Notes under the pieces: generated by a model | The model's database searches: none | The model's input: the letters and a program-made list of their open reading frames with translations, nothing else | Told to the model about the DNA's origin: nothing | In this document: positions 8,451 to 16,757 of the stretch, piece by piece | Layout of the letters: the number at the start of each line of letters is the position of its first letter | Position numbering within the stretch: position 1 is the stretch's first letter | Program-made: the position numbers and the translations under genes | Assembly: GCA_000830175.1 (NCBI GenBank) | Contig: JQIS01000002.1 | Location: 1 to 36,584, forward strand | DNA: 36,584 nt | From: Sulfurovum sp. FS08-3 | Lineage (GTDB): Bacteria; Campylobacterota; Campylobacteria; Campylobacterales; Sulfurovaceae | Direction: 5' to 3'

Positions 8451-10121
8451 TTATTTTAAATCTTTAAGTGCATCACCAAATGCGTCACCAAGTGTCATGC
8501 TATCGTCTTGATTGAGATTAATATTTTTGAGAACTTCTCGCTCTTCAATCTTTTCGAGTCGTTTGACAGAGACTCTAATTCTATCGTTTTTGGCATCAAT
8601 AAAGGATACCACCCCTTTTATCTCTTGTCCTTTTTCAATCTCATCGGCTTTGAGTGGATGGAGATCTTCAAGACGAATCAACGCATCAACTCTATTGCCC
8701 AGTTCGATAAAGATACCAAAATCTTTTTTATCTTTTACTACGCCTGTAACGATGTCGTTGATTTTATGGTTTTTTGCAAAAGTTTCGACGGGTGAACTCT
8801 CCAATGCTTTTTTGCTCAATGAAATCTTTTCAGCATTTTTGTCGATATTGATGATTTTTACCTCAATCTCATCTCCTGCTTTAAGTGAATTTTTGGCTGT
8901 TACACTCTTGTCCCATGAAATCTCTTGATTGTGAAGCAATCCCTCAATAGAGCCAATTTTTACAAATGCACCAAAATCGGTTGTTGAAGAGACAGTTCCT
9001 TTGATGATGTCGCCTACTTTGTAAGAGTTTGAAAACTCATCCATGGGTTTTGGAAGAAGTGTCTTGAGGCTTACACGCAATCTTCTCTTCTCTTTGTCAA
9101 TTTCGATTACTTCTACGTTAATCTCTTGTCCTACTTCAATATAGTCTTTGGGGTGTTTAACGTTTTTGTCCCATGAAATTTCCGATACGTGCAAGAAAGC
9201 TTCAAGGTCTTCGCCCAAATCAACAAATACTCCATAAGGTTCGATGTTTGATGCAATAGCCGTAACGGTATCGCCTTTGCCAATCACTTCATCAATATTT
9301 TCCCATGGATCAGGGTTTGCATCTTTGATGGAGAGCGAAAGGTGACGCTTCTTTTTGTCGTAATCAAGTGCTATCACTTCGACTTCATCACCCTCTTCAA
9401 AATATTTTGATGGATTGACGGGACCCTTGTGGGAGATTTGCGAATAGTGAACGAGTCCATCCATGCCACCTACATCCACAAACATTCCATAACTTGTAAT
9501 TTTTTTGATAGTTCCCATAACGGGTTCTTTGTTTTCAAGTACTTTATCGACAATCTCTTGTCTCTCATTTCGCTCACGCTCAATAAGCTCTCTTCGTGAA
9601 ACGACGACAGAGTGTTTCTCTTTATCGACTTTGACAATAATCGCTTTGATTTTTTTGCCAACTGCATCGTTTTTGGGTCCTAAAAATGAGAGGGTTTTGG
9701 GCATAAAAAACTCTAACCCATCGCAATCAATAACGTAACCGCCCTTGTTTTTCTTGGTAATAGTCCCTTCGATAATGTACTCTTGTTCATCATCGTACTC
9801 ATTAATAAACTCATTTAACGCTGCCTTTTTCTTCGCCATATCGTACGAAATAATAGGACGCTCACCTCTGTTGCCTGTGACTACTACGGGGATAACATCA
9901 CCTATATTAAACAAGATAACACCATCTTTGTCTTTTAGCTGATCTAACGGTAGGTATGCTTCATTTTTTCTGCCAATGTCAATAACGGCTTGATCTTCAC
10001 TCTCTCGAATCTCTACAACCGTACCCTCTACCAAATCATTTTTATTCTCTTGCTTTTTAAATGATTCCTCAAGCATTGCTCCAAAATCAACATCTTCTAC
10101 TTCGATCTCATCAAATTTCAT
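8451..10121 (-). CDS. rpsA: 30S ribosomal protein S1
   Basis: A 556-residue protein with six S1 (OB-fold) repeats, starting at about residues 29, 110, 197, 282, 367 and 452. The most typical copies read GxVxxIxxYGxFVDxGxxxGLxHxSxIS (for example VGGMDGLVHYSQIS). It binds mRNA leaders at the ribosome and unwinds them during initiation. The full set of six repeats matches the E. coli-type protein. It is followed immediately by serA and preceded at 124 nt by ispH on the same strand, the order known in Helicobacter. Confidence 0.96.
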   Translation of the reverse strand: MKFDEIEVEDVDFGAMLEESFKKQENKNDLVEGTVVEIRESEDQAVIDIGRKNEAYLPLDQLKDKDGVILFNIGDVIPVVVTGNRGERPIISYDMAKKKAALNEFINEYDDEQEYIIEGTITKKNKGGYVIDCDGLEFFMPKTLSFLGPKNDAVGKKIKAIIVKVDKEKHSVVVSRRELIERERNERQEIVDKVLENKEPVMGTIKKITSYGMFVDVGGMDGLVHYSQISHKGPVNPSKYFEEGDEVEVIALDYDKKKRHLSLSIKDANPDPWENIDEVIGKGDTVTAIASNIEPYGVFVDLGEDLEAFLHVSEISWDKNVKHPKDYIEVGQEINVEVIEIDKEKRRLRVSLKTLLPKPMDEFSNSYKVGDIIKGTVSSTTDFGAFVKIGSIEGLLHNQEISWDKSVTAKNSLKAGDEIEVKIINIDKNAEKISLSKKALESSPVETFAKNHKINDIVTGVVKDKKDFGIFIELGNRVDALIRLEDLHPLKADEIEKGQEIKGVVSFIDAKNDRIRVSVKRLEKIEEREVLKNINLNQDDSMTLGDAFGDALKDLK

Positions 10122-10156
10122 CTTTACACCAATCCTTATTTGCCTATGATTGTGAA

Positions 10157-10162
10157 ATTATA
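10157..10162 (-). promoter_or_regulatory. -10 element for rpsA-serA
   Basis: TATAAT on the minus strand, 35 nt upstream of the rpsA ATG, in the 123-nt spacer after ispH. AAGGAT (10137-10132) is the probable ribosome site. Confidence 0.6.
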
Positions 10163-10244
10163 CTATATTTAATTTAAAATTCATTAAATGCTTTTTTCTA
10201 TATTGCATTTAGATTACTAATGTTACTTTTTAAGCTTCTATTTT

Positions 10245-11075
10245 TTAAGCTATTTGGTTGATAGTGTTGATAACATTTTGCACAATCCAATCGGGAGTTG
10301 AAGCCCCCGCACTGATACCGCACAAGCTTTTGCCTTCAAACCATTGCGGTACAATTTCACTTTCGTTTTCAATTAAAAAACTATCTTTGCAATAGGATTT
10401 GCAAATACTGTGAAGTTGTTTGGTGTTGGATGAGTGTTTTCCGCCAATGACAATCATAATATCGGCCTCTTGAGCAAGCTCCATAGCGGCATCTTGATTT
10501 TCAAAGGTAGCGTTGCAGATGGTATTAAAGACTCTTACCTCTTTGATACGAGAGGTGAGGGCATTGACGATTTTTTCAAAATCTTGAGGTTTGCGTGTGG
10601 TTTGAGAGACGACAGCGACTTTGGATTTAAGCAAACCAAAATCAATATCATCGGGGGTATTGACAATGAAAGTGTTTTTTTCTTGACCGTAACTGTAAAC
10701 CCCTTTGATTTCAGGATGGTCTTTGTCGCCAAATATGACGACTGAATAGCCCTCTTTGCTCATTTGCTCTACGATTTGTTGGGGTTTGGTGACGTAGGGG
10801 CATGTGGCGTTGATGATAGTGTTGTTTTGTTTTTTGAGGATTTGCAACTCATCTTTGGTGATACCGTGGGTGCGTATGATAACGGTCTCTTGGGGGCGTA
10901 GTTCATCGATGGAGGTAGCCAAATCAATGTTGTAGTTTTGTTTGAGTCGGCTAATTTCATCTTTGTTGTGAATAAGGGGACCGTAGGTTTTGCTGTTGGG
11001 ATTGTGTTGAGCTATTTCAATAGCTCTCTTGACTCCATAACAAAAGCCGTAACTTGAAGCAAGTTGAATCTTCAT
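10245..11075 (-). CDS. ispH: 4-hydroxy-3-methylbut-2-enyl diphosphate reductase
   Basis: A 276-residue IspH (LytB), the last enzyme of the non-mevalonate isoprenoid pathway, making IPP and DMAPP with a 4Fe-4S cluster. The three cluster cysteines are C12 (YGFCYGVKRA), C92 (NATCPYVT) and C187 (NTICNAT). Substrate residues H37 (PLIHN), H120 and E122 (DHPEIKGV) are present. The length is typical for this phylum and shorter than E. coli (316). It lies 24 nt after yqeY and upstream of rpsA. Confidence 0.95.
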   Translation of the reverse strand: MKIQLASSYGFCYGVKRAIEIAQHNPNSKTYGPLIHNKDEISRLKQNYNIDLATSIDELRPQETVIIRTHGITKDELQILKKQNNTIINATCPYVTKPQQIVEQMSKEGYSVVIFGDKDHPEIKGVYSYGQEKNTFIVNTPDDIDFGLLKSKVAVVSQTTRKPQDFEKIVNALTSRIKEVRVFNTICNATFENQDAAMELAQEADIMIVIGGKHSSNTKQLHSICKSYCKDSFLIENESEIVPQWFEGKSLCGISAGASTPDWIVQNVINTINQIA

Positions 11076-11099
11076 TGTCCCACCCCACTCTTTTTGGAT

Positions 11100-11543
11100 T
11101 TACTCTAAAATCTTTTTAGCCGTTTCATTGATGCGTTTGCCATCGGCTTGGCTACCAATTTGGGTTTTGGCGGCTCCCATGACTTTGCCTATATCTTTGA
11201 TAGATGCAGCACCAACGGAGGTGATAATGGCTCTAAGTGCCTCTTCAAGCTCCGCATCGTTAAGTTGTCTAGGCATATAGAGATTGATAATATCTATTTC
11301 GCCTTGCTCTTTGGCTACCAAATCCTCACGCCCTGCACTTTGATACTGCTCTAGGGCTTCGTTTCGTTGCTTAATGGCTTTTTGCAACAAAGCAATAATA
11401 TCTTCATCGTTAAGCTCTTTTCGCTCATCGACCTCGATTTGTTTAATCATTGTGTTGATAGAACGAATGGTGTCACGTTTGAGAATCTCTTGGGTTCTCA
11501 TTGCCTCTTTTAAATCGTTTTTGAGTTGCTCTTTTAAGCTCAT
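11100..11543 (-). CDS. yqeY: YqeY/GatB-type tRNA amidase-like domain protein
   Basis: A 147-residue GatB/YqeY family protein: an N-terminal helical part (LKEQLKNDLKEAMR, TIRSINTMIKQ) and the C-terminal three-helix domain that in GatB contacts tRNA, with the conserved YMPRQL and KDIGKVMGA segments. Stand-alone YqeY has no proven reaction. AGGAT lies 6 nt before the ATG, and the spacer from the glycosidase gene is 12 nt, so it is read from the same leftward transcript. Confidence 0.9.
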   Translation of the reverse strand: MSLKEQLKNDLKEAMRTQEILKRDTIRSINTMIKQIEVDERKELNDEDIIALLQKAIKQRNEALEQYQSAGREDLVAKEQGEIDIINLYMPRQLNDAELEEALRAIITSVGAASIKDIGKVMGAAKTQIGSQADGKRINETAKKILE

Positions 11544-11555
11544 GGGTTTATCCTT

Positions 11556-12611
11556 TTAGAGTTTTGATTTGAGACGCTTGATACGTTCGTTGGCTTGTTT
11601 GATTTGATGCAAACTGATCTTTTTTTCTTGCAAGAGGGCATAGGTGGTATCGATAAGTTTTTGAGGTGAGACGACATTGTTGGCATCGAGTTGGTTGCAA
11701 AAGAGCAAAATATCCATACCGCTATTGATAGCCAAAGCGATGGTCTCTTTGAGTCCGTAGTGTTGGCTAATGGCACGCATTTGCAAATCATCGCTAATGA
11801 CTACGCCGTTATAGCCCAACTCGCCTCGCAATTTGCCTGTAATGGTACGATAGGAGAGCGAAGCGGGGTAACGGCTATCGATGTGTTTGTTGAAGACGTG
11901 TGCTACCATAACCGTATCCAACATTCCCTCATCAATGAGATAGCTATAGGGTTTAAGCTCTTTTGCACTCCAAACACGTGTCACATCGACAAAACCTTGA
12001 TGGCTATCACCTAGCGATGAGCCATGCCCTGGAAAGTGTTTGATAGAGGTTAAAATCCCCTGAGCATTCATCGCACGAATAAAAGCTTTGGCGTAGGTTG
12101 CTACCGTTTTGGGATCGCTTCCAAAGCTTCGTTTGAGTCCTACAATCACACGGTTTTGGGGGTTGAGAGCCAAATCAACTACGGGAGCTAGGTTGAAGTT
12201 AATACCCATTTCTCTAAGCACTTTTGCCATGTGGGTGTATTGAGCTACCTCTTTGTTTTGGGCTATATCGGCAGCACTAGAGTATTGCTTGAAGCCATTT
12301 TGAGGTGAGAGTCGTTGCACCTTGCCTCCCTCTTGATCTACTGCTACGAGCAAATCCCCCTGTGAGTAGCTGTGGAGTTTGGTGGTGAGGGCTTTGAGCT
12401 GTGTAGGAGAGGTGATATTTTTGCCAAAGAGAATGACACCGCCTAAGTTGTAGCGATTAATATCTTTGATGATTTGTGAGTGGGCGTTGATACTTGTGCC
12501 GTTAAAACCTACAATAAACATACTACCAATAAGTTTTTCGATGCTCTCTTTGGATTGAGCCACCACTAGCGATGAGCCAATCAAGATTCCTAAAATGAGT
12601 TTTTTAAGCAT
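11556..12611 (-). CDS. Exported family 3 glycoside hydrolase (beta-N-acetylhexosaminidase type)
   Basis: A 351-residue GH3 enzyme. KHFPGHGSSLGDSH (191-204) is the NagZ signature holding the catalytic loop Asp-His pair, and the nucleophile is the Asp of VISDDLQM (D274). VDQEGGKVQRL (91-101) is also typical. Unlike cytoplasmic NagZ it has a signal peptide (KKLILGILIGSSLVVAQS), so it probably acts in the periplasm, on peptidoglycan fragments or another N-acetylglucosaminide. Start is 5 nt after the rhodanese gene; translation is probably coupled. The symbol nagZ is avoided because export makes the recycling role uncertain. Confidence 0.88.
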   Translation of the reverse strand: MLKKLILGILIGSSLVVAQSKESIEKLIGSMFIVGFNGTSINAHSQIIKDINRYNLGGVILFGKNITSPTQLKALTTKLHSYSQGDLLVAVDQEGGKVQRLSPQNGFKQYSSAADIAQNKEVAQYTHMAKVLREMGINFNLAPVVDLALNPQNRVIVGLKRSFGSDPKTVATYAKAFIRAMNAQGILTSIKHFPGHGSSLGDSHQGFVDVTRVWSAKELKPYSYLIDEGMLDTVMVAHVFNKHIDSRYPASLSYRTITGKLRGELGYNGVVISDDLQMRAISQHYGLKETIALAINSGMDILLFCNQLDANNVVSPQKLIDTTYALLQEKKISLHQIKQANERIKRLKSKL

Positions 12612-12616
12612 CTAGG

Positions 12617-13012
12617 TTACTTTTTGTAGGGTGTAGGCTTATACCCCTGAGCCATGAGATTAAGAATGCCCCCTTTGAGATTGACGACATTGTAACCCAA
12701 TTTTTCCGATAGAAATTGTGAAATCATAGTGGTTCGGCTTCCTGTTCGGCAAATCAAAGCAAATTTCTCATTTTTGGCAACGACTTTGTTGAGTTCGCTC
12801 AAAAACTTATCGGCATCGTAGCCCCCTTGCTCATCAAAAAACATAATGGTATGCGACCCCTCGACAATACCCGTTTCCATCCACTCCGAAGGTGTGCGAA
12901 TATCAATGATTTTCATCCCTTTTACAGCACTAGGCGTTGCTTCTATATGCTCAACTGTAGCCCATAGTGTGGCGGAGAGCAACAAGAGTCCCATCAAGAG
13001 TTTTTTTAACAT
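12617..13012 (-). CDS. Periplasmic single-domain rhodanese
   Basis: A 131-residue protein with a signal peptide (LKKLLMGLLLLSATLWA) and one rhodanese domain. The active-site loop is C88-RTGSR, a five-to-six-residue loop typical of sulfurtransferases. The CRTGSR type is common for small exported rhodaneses of sulfur-oxidising bacteria. D37 and R39 in IIDIRTPSEW are the usual structural pair. The sulfur donor and acceptor are unknown. It is first in the compact series with the glycosidase. Confidence 0.88.
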   Translation of the reverse strand: MLKKLLMGLLLLSATLWATVEHIEATPSAVKGMKIIDIRTPSEWMETGIVEGSHTIMFFDEQGGYDADKFLSELNKVVAKNEKFALICRTGSRTTMISQFLSEKLGYNVVNLKGGILNLMAQGYKPTPYKK

Positions 13013-13176
13013 TTTTTTCCTTTATGATGTGTGTCAATTTTTCAATGCGATTGTATCCAAACTTCATTAATATAGAGCCAAAGGAATTATTAATATGAAG
13101 ATATAAGGATAGGACAAACAAACCGTAAAATGTTTCTCATTTCAGCAGAGCAGTGCAGGGCTAAAGAGTAGATTGC

Positions 13177-13782
13177 TTATTTTTTTGCATCTATCTCTTC
13201 AATTTCAAGCTTATCAAGCAAAAGAGGTTTAGCAAACTCCATAATCTTTTCAATTTGTCGCTCTTGACCCTCGATAGTTAGTCTGTACTTTGGGGGAAGT
13301 TTGGGGGTGGTCTGTGGGGTTTCGATGTTTTTGCTGTTTTTGTAGATTCTTGAGACGCACATACCGCAAACATGGACTCGATTATTCGCCTCTTTGGCAC
13401 ACTCTTGGCGAATCTCTTGTATATTGGGAGCTTTGGAGTACTCGATGGTAGAGCCGTGTTTGCAAATGCGACTGTTGAGATTTTCTTGATCAAGACAAAG
13501 TTCACCTTTGTGGCACTCGTAGAGATGCCAAATGGGCTTTTTTTTGTTTTCATTTTTGTAGAGGTGCGAGATGCAGATACTGCAAATATTGGTTGTATGG
13601 GCAATTTTGGCAATGTGTATCCGCATATCTTCAAGACTTCGGGTTTTGAGATAATCTTTAAACTCGACCGAGGTTAATGAATCGCTACCGCAAATGACTT
13701 TCATATCATCAATACCCTCATAGATATGGAGTGTTTTGGTACTTTTGTCGTTTCTCTCTTTTAATAAATATTTCGTCATCAT
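13177..13782 (-). CDS. Unknown protein with a duplicated cysteine module
   Basis: Not recognised. The 201-residue product holds two copies of a module. Each starts with HIYEG/HLYEC (19-23, 86-90) and ends with a CxxC followed by S-x-x-YKN: CSICISHLYKN (67-77) and CGMCVSRIYKN (139-149). Other cysteines are C31, C90, C96, C107 and C128. The pattern suggests two metal (probably zinc) ribbons, perhaps for nucleic acid or protein contact. The C-terminal 40 residues are charged and helical. AGGAG lies about 9 nt before the first of two ATGs. It diverges from the WYL regulator across 245 nt and may share its control. There is no signal peptide. Confidence 0.7.
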   Translation of the reverse strand: MMTKYLLKERNDKSTKTLHIYEGIDDMKVICGSDSLTSVEFKDYLKTRSLEDMRIHIAKIAHTTNICSICISHLYKNENKKKPIWHLYECHKGELCLDQENLNSRICKHGSTIEYSKAPNIQEIRQECAKEANNRVHVCGMCVSRIYKNSKNIETPQTTPKLPPKYRLTIEGQERQIEKIMEFAKPLLLDKLEIEEIDAKK

Positions 13783-13921
13783 CTGCTTTTGCTCCTAAAT
13801 GTTTATCCTTGGCACTATTTTATCAATATCGGGCTTTTTAATAGATTAACTCATTTAAGGGCATTCAAAGAGTAGCTACTATCTACTATAGGAATCTAAA
13901 AAAGAGAAAAAAGATTTTTAT

Positions 13922-13970
13922 TTGTCATATTTTGACGAGATGCTTTGAGATAATTGTCAAAAATTGATGA
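13922..13970. promoter_or_regulatory. Candidate WYL-regulator operator: two direct copies 32 bp apart
   Basis: TTGTCATATTTTGACGA (13922-13938) and TTGTCAAAAATTGATGA (13954-13970) are related 17-mers spaced 32 bp, about three helical turns, so a dimer or tetramer could meet both on one DNA face. Each is an imperfect palindrome TGTCA-N5-TGAYG. The second copy covers the -35 element of the WYL gene. Function is inferred. Confidence 0.4.
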
Positions 13971-13983
13971 GTTGTAGTATAAT
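13954..13983 (+). promoter_or_regulatory. Sigma70 promoter of the WYL regulator gene
   Basis: TTGTCA (13954-13959), an 18-nt spacer and TATAAT (13978-13983) precede the ATG at 14028 by 44 nt. AGGAG lies 6 nt before that ATG. The overlap with the repeated 17-mer suggests autoregulation. Confidence 0.65.
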
Positions 13984-14027
13984 CAACTTCAAAACCCAAT
14001 AGCCAATATTTCAAATAGGAGTCACCC

Positions 14028-15041
14028 ATGTCCGCACCTCGCCAACTTCTCAAATCCATCCCGCTAGATACCAAAGAGACGGTATTGGAGTATCTCAAAG
14101 CTCATGGCTCTACCAAAAGCAACACCCCCTATCTCTACCGTGCCATTGGCAAGAGCAGTTATCGGGGATTGGAGGATGTTTTTCGCTATCTTGAAGAGGT
14201 AGAGAGTATCTTGATCAAAGAAAAAATAGGCAAAGCCTACTATTGGCGACTCAAAGACAAAGACCTTATCAATGAAAAGCTCTCCCAAAAAGATGCGATT
14301 AGTCTTAGCTACGCCATAGAGCTAAACAAAGAGGAGTTTAGCCCCGACACCATCAAGACGCTCAAAAAGATGTTTCAATCCAACAGCAAAACCTTGCTGG
14401 GCAATCTCTCTATATCCGAAGAGCTTGACAATGAGAAGATGAACGGTTTTTACAATACCCTCACCTATGCCATAGAGGAGCATCTCTATCTCAAGCTTGA
14501 ATTTCTCTACGCTTTGCCCCATTTTACTTTCTATAAAGTTAAGCCTATCAAAATCATCTTTGTGAGCAACAACTGGTATCTAGCCTTTGAGTATCAAGAG
14601 CAAAGAAAGAGGCGTTATCAGTTTGGACGACTTGCCTTTATCAAAAAGATAGAGTTTTGCAAAGATCACCGCTACTCCACCAAAAACCGCTTTAAGCTTG
14701 ATTTTGAGCAATATATCAACTTTTTGGAAAACGATGTGCAAAACGCCATGACGCTCTACGACGTAGCACGACAAAAAGCCATCATTCGAGCTACTCCCAA
14801 TGTGGCACGTTACTTCAAATCCGATATGAAAAAGGTACTACCCTCACAAAAATTTATCCAAGAGTGCGAGAATGGAAGCGTACTCTTTAGCCTAGACTAT
14901 ACCCAATCTATAGAGATACTGCCACTTATCCAAAAGTGGCTACCCGACCTTATCATTGTCCAACCCAAAGAGTTACGAGAGGAGTATATTGCCAAATTGG
15001 AGCAAACACTTCAAAATCTTACCAAAGAGAGCCTCTTTTAG
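14028..15041 (+). CDS. WYL-domain transcriptional regulator
   Basis: A 337-residue regulator. Residues 14-80 look like a winged helix DNA-binding domain (TKETVLEYLKAHG... YLYRAIGKSS). The WYL domain lies at about 145-215 and contains the name-giving residues WYL (183-185) with the basic QRKRRYQFGRL stretch. A WCX-type dimerisation domain follows (about 255-337, ATPNVARYFK... WLPDLIIVQP). WYL proteins control many phage-defence and CRISPR loci and may sense nucleic-acid ligands; here that role is inferred from position, being first in a rightward series that leads into cas2-cas1-cas2 and the array. Confidence 0.85.
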   Translation: MSAPRQLLKSIPLDTKETVLEYLKAHGSTKSNTPYLYRAIGKSSYRGLEDVFRYLEEVESILIKEKIGKAYYWRLKDKDLINEKLSQKDAISLSYAIELNKEEFSPDTIKTLKKMFQSNSKTLLGNLSISEELDNEKMNGFYNTLTYAIEEHLYLKLEFLYALPHFTFYKVKPIKIIFVSNNWYLAFEYQEQRKRRYQFGRLAFIKKIEFCKDHRYSTKNRFKLDFEQYINFLENDVQNAMTLYDVARQKAIIRATPNVARYFKSDMKKVLPSQKFIQECENGSVLFSLDYTQSIEILPLIQKWLPDLIIVQPKELREEYIAKLEQTLQNLTKESLF

Positions 15042-15055
15042 ACATTTCTTGACGA
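15039..15055 (+). promoter_or_regulatory. Possible third copy of the WYL operator, before the cas operon
   Basis: TAGACATTTCTTGACGA matches the first upstream 17-mer at 13 of 17 positions, with a full TTGACGA. It starts in the WYL stop codon and ends 42 nt before the next gene, where it could govern the accessory/cas genes. One copy in AT-rich DNA could be chance. Confidence 0.25.
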
Positions 15056-15097
15056 TATATTTGAAGATAATAATCCAAATAAATGTTAGGAGCTGTA

Positions 15098-15616
15098 ATG
15101 AAAGCTAAAATAATTTTCTATTGGATGTTGATTGGTTTGGTCATTTCCCCGTTTCACTATGCATCGGGCGGATATAAGTATCGCATTGATAGAACCAGAG
15201 CGTCGTTTATTGGTTCGGCCTATGGTGAGGCTTTGCGGTGGCCATTTTACTTTTTGATGAGTAGTACTGCTAGAGGTAACAGTGAGGTTGATGGCACTGA
15301 CAATAAGAGCATTGAACTCTCTCTCGTACGCATTGTGCTAGAGCGTGTTGCGTGGGAAGATATAAATGCTGGAGAGGTATTGCTTGAATCTATAGGGCAA
15401 TGTTTCCTAAGTGAATATCGCAAAAGTTTTAATGGAAGCAAACCTGATATCAATTGGCTTAAAGTAGATATAAGTACACCGCTGACTCCACAAGAGGAGC
15501 AGATACGTGACAAGCTCCTAAAAGAGCTTAACGGTAATGATTTTGCGGATATTGTCAAAAAAGGTGCAAAATGTCGTTATGAGAACTATAAAGCCTCAAA
15601 ATCAGATGATAGTTGA
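15098..15616 (+). CDS. Unknown membrane-associated protein coupled to cas2
   Basis: Not recognised. A 172-residue product beginning MKAKIIFYWMLIGLVIS, with a hydrophobic segment at about 5-20 (signal anchor or uncleaved signal) and a second weaker one near 48-56 (LRWPFYFLMSS). The rest is soluble and mixed alpha-helical, with cysteines near 107 and 159 (IGQCFLSE, GAKCRYE). I chose the ATG at 15098 because TAGGAG lies 5 nt before it; an in-frame ATG at 15083 has no ribosome site. The stop codon overlaps the cas2 start (TGATG), so it is translated with the adaptation genes. An envelope location for a CRISPR operon protein is odd. Confidence 0.65.
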   Translation: MKAKIIFYWMLIGLVISPFHYASGGYKYRIDRTRASFIGSAYGEALRWPFYFLMSSTARGNSEVDGTDNKSIELSLVRIVLERVAWEDINAGEVLLESIGQCFLSEYRKSFNGSKPDINWLKVDISTPLTPQEEQIRDKLLKELNGNDFADIVKKGAKCRYENYKASKSDDS

Positions 15617-15885
15617 TGATGCAAAACTTTTTAGTAGCCTACGATATATACAATCCAAAAAGACTCTATAAAGTACGCAAACTGCTCTATAGCTACGCCC
15701 TATCTGGGCAAAAATCGGCTCTTGAGATGCCTCTAACGCACATTTTGTGCCGTGAAATGATACAGCAACTTGAGCCTTTGATTGAGAATGAAGATAGGGT
15801 GAACGTTATCAAAATCGTTGGCAAACCGATTTTATTGGGCAAGGCGGAGACTTTGGAGTATCATAAGGGAGTGATTATTGTATGA
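15616..15885 (+). CDS. cas2: CRISPR-associated Cas2 (first copy)
   Basis: An 89-residue ferredoxin-fold Cas2. The first strand FLVAYDI carries the family Asp (D10), followed by the basic helix NPKRLYKVRKLL, then YALSGQKSALE in place of the usual YGxRVQxSVFE. Cas2 dimers bridge two Cas1 dimers in the integrase. The ATG at 15616 overlaps the previous stop by one base, and a second ATG follows directly. The stop overlaps the cas1 start (ATGA). It differs clearly from the second Cas2 downstream (roughly a third identical by eye), so it is not a recent duplicate. Confidence 0.88.
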   Translation: MMQNFLVAYDIYNPKRLYKVRKLLYSYALSGQKSALEMPLTHILCREMIQQLEPLIENEDRVNVIKIVGKPILLGKAETLEYHKGVIIV

Positions 15886-16757
15886 GACTGGCTATTATTG
15901 ATCAAAAAGATATTACTATCAAGATAGACAATGGAGCTATCAAGCTTCCTATGCACAATATCCCTCTCAATCTCATTGATATTGTGTTGCTCAACCATCA
16001 AGCCACACTTCACACCAACGATATACTCAAACTCACAAAAGCCAATCTATCCATACTCATTATCGCCTCCAATAACAACCATATCGCACTCATTTCAAGT
16101 GCCAATAGCAAAAATGCAGAGCTTAAACTCGCTCAATATCGCTCTTTGGAATACAAAATGGAGTTTGCTCACTATTTTTTGAGACAAAAGTTCACCCATC
16201 ACCATGCGCAACTCAAAGCCAATGGTATGGATATTCAACTCGATTTAGCATTGAATCATCTTAAAATTGCCAAGAGTATTGATGAGATGATGGGAATAGA
16301 GGGGGCGTTTGCACGAGACTATTTTGAGAAGTTTTTTACTCTCATTTCTCAAAACTTTCACAAATCCCAACGCTCCAAAAAGCCACCACTTGACCCACTC
16401 AATGCAATGCTCTCATTTTGGTATTCGCTTATTTATAATATTATCACTATCAAGCTACTCTCTCATGGATTTGAGCCTTCTATTGGCTATTTGCATCAAG
16501 CCTTTAGGAGACACAATGCTCTATCATCGGATATTTTAGAAATTTTTCGTGCTGCTATCAATCAAGCAGTTTTGGGTATATTCAAAAATGAACTCCTTGA
16601 AATCAAAGACTTTAGCTACAAAAATGGCGGTGTCTATCTCAAATACGAGGGGCGTAAAAAAATATGGAAAGAGTTTGTGGCTTTTGTGGAGATACTCAAA
16701 CCGCAAATTGACCATGAGATAGCAACCATAAGAAAGATGATTGATGAAAAAATATGA
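15882..16757 (+). CDS. cas1: CRISPR-associated endonuclease/integrase Cas1
   Basis: A 291-residue Cas1, within the family's usual length. The N-terminal beta domain (1-75) is followed by the all-helical catalytic domain. Metal ligands are E140 (MGIEGAFARDYF), H205 (GYLHQAFRR) and an acidic residue of ALSSDILEIFR (D217 or E220). It catalyses integration of new spacers at the leader end together with Cas2. The start overlaps cas2 by 4 nt, and the end overlaps the second cas2 by 14 nt. All catalytic positions are intact, so activity is likely. No reverse transcriptase or Cas4 fusion is present. Confidence 0.95.
   Translation: MRLAIIDQKDITIKIDNGAIKLPMHNIPLNLIDIVLLNHQATLHTNDILKLTKANLSILIIASNNNHIALISSANSKNAELKLAQYRSLEYKMEFAHYFLRQKFTHHHAQLKANGMDIQLDLALNHLKIAKSIDEMMGIEGAFARDYFEKFFTLISQNFHKSQRSKKPPLDPLNAMLSFWYSLIYNIITIKLLSHGFEPSIGYLHQAFRRHNALSSDILEIFRAAINQAVLGIFKNELLEIKDFSYKNGGVYLKYEGRKKIWKEFVAFVEILKPQIDHEIATIRKMIDEKI

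Noticed and set aside
13177-13782. Reading the duplicated Cys-module protein as a transposase or mobile-element part
   Set aside because: No catalytic DDE or HUH motifs and no terminal inverted repeats or target duplications were seen around it.
15613-15618. TTG start of the first cas2
   Set aside because: The ATG at 15616 overlaps the preceding stop codon and is the more likely start; the TTG would add one residue only.
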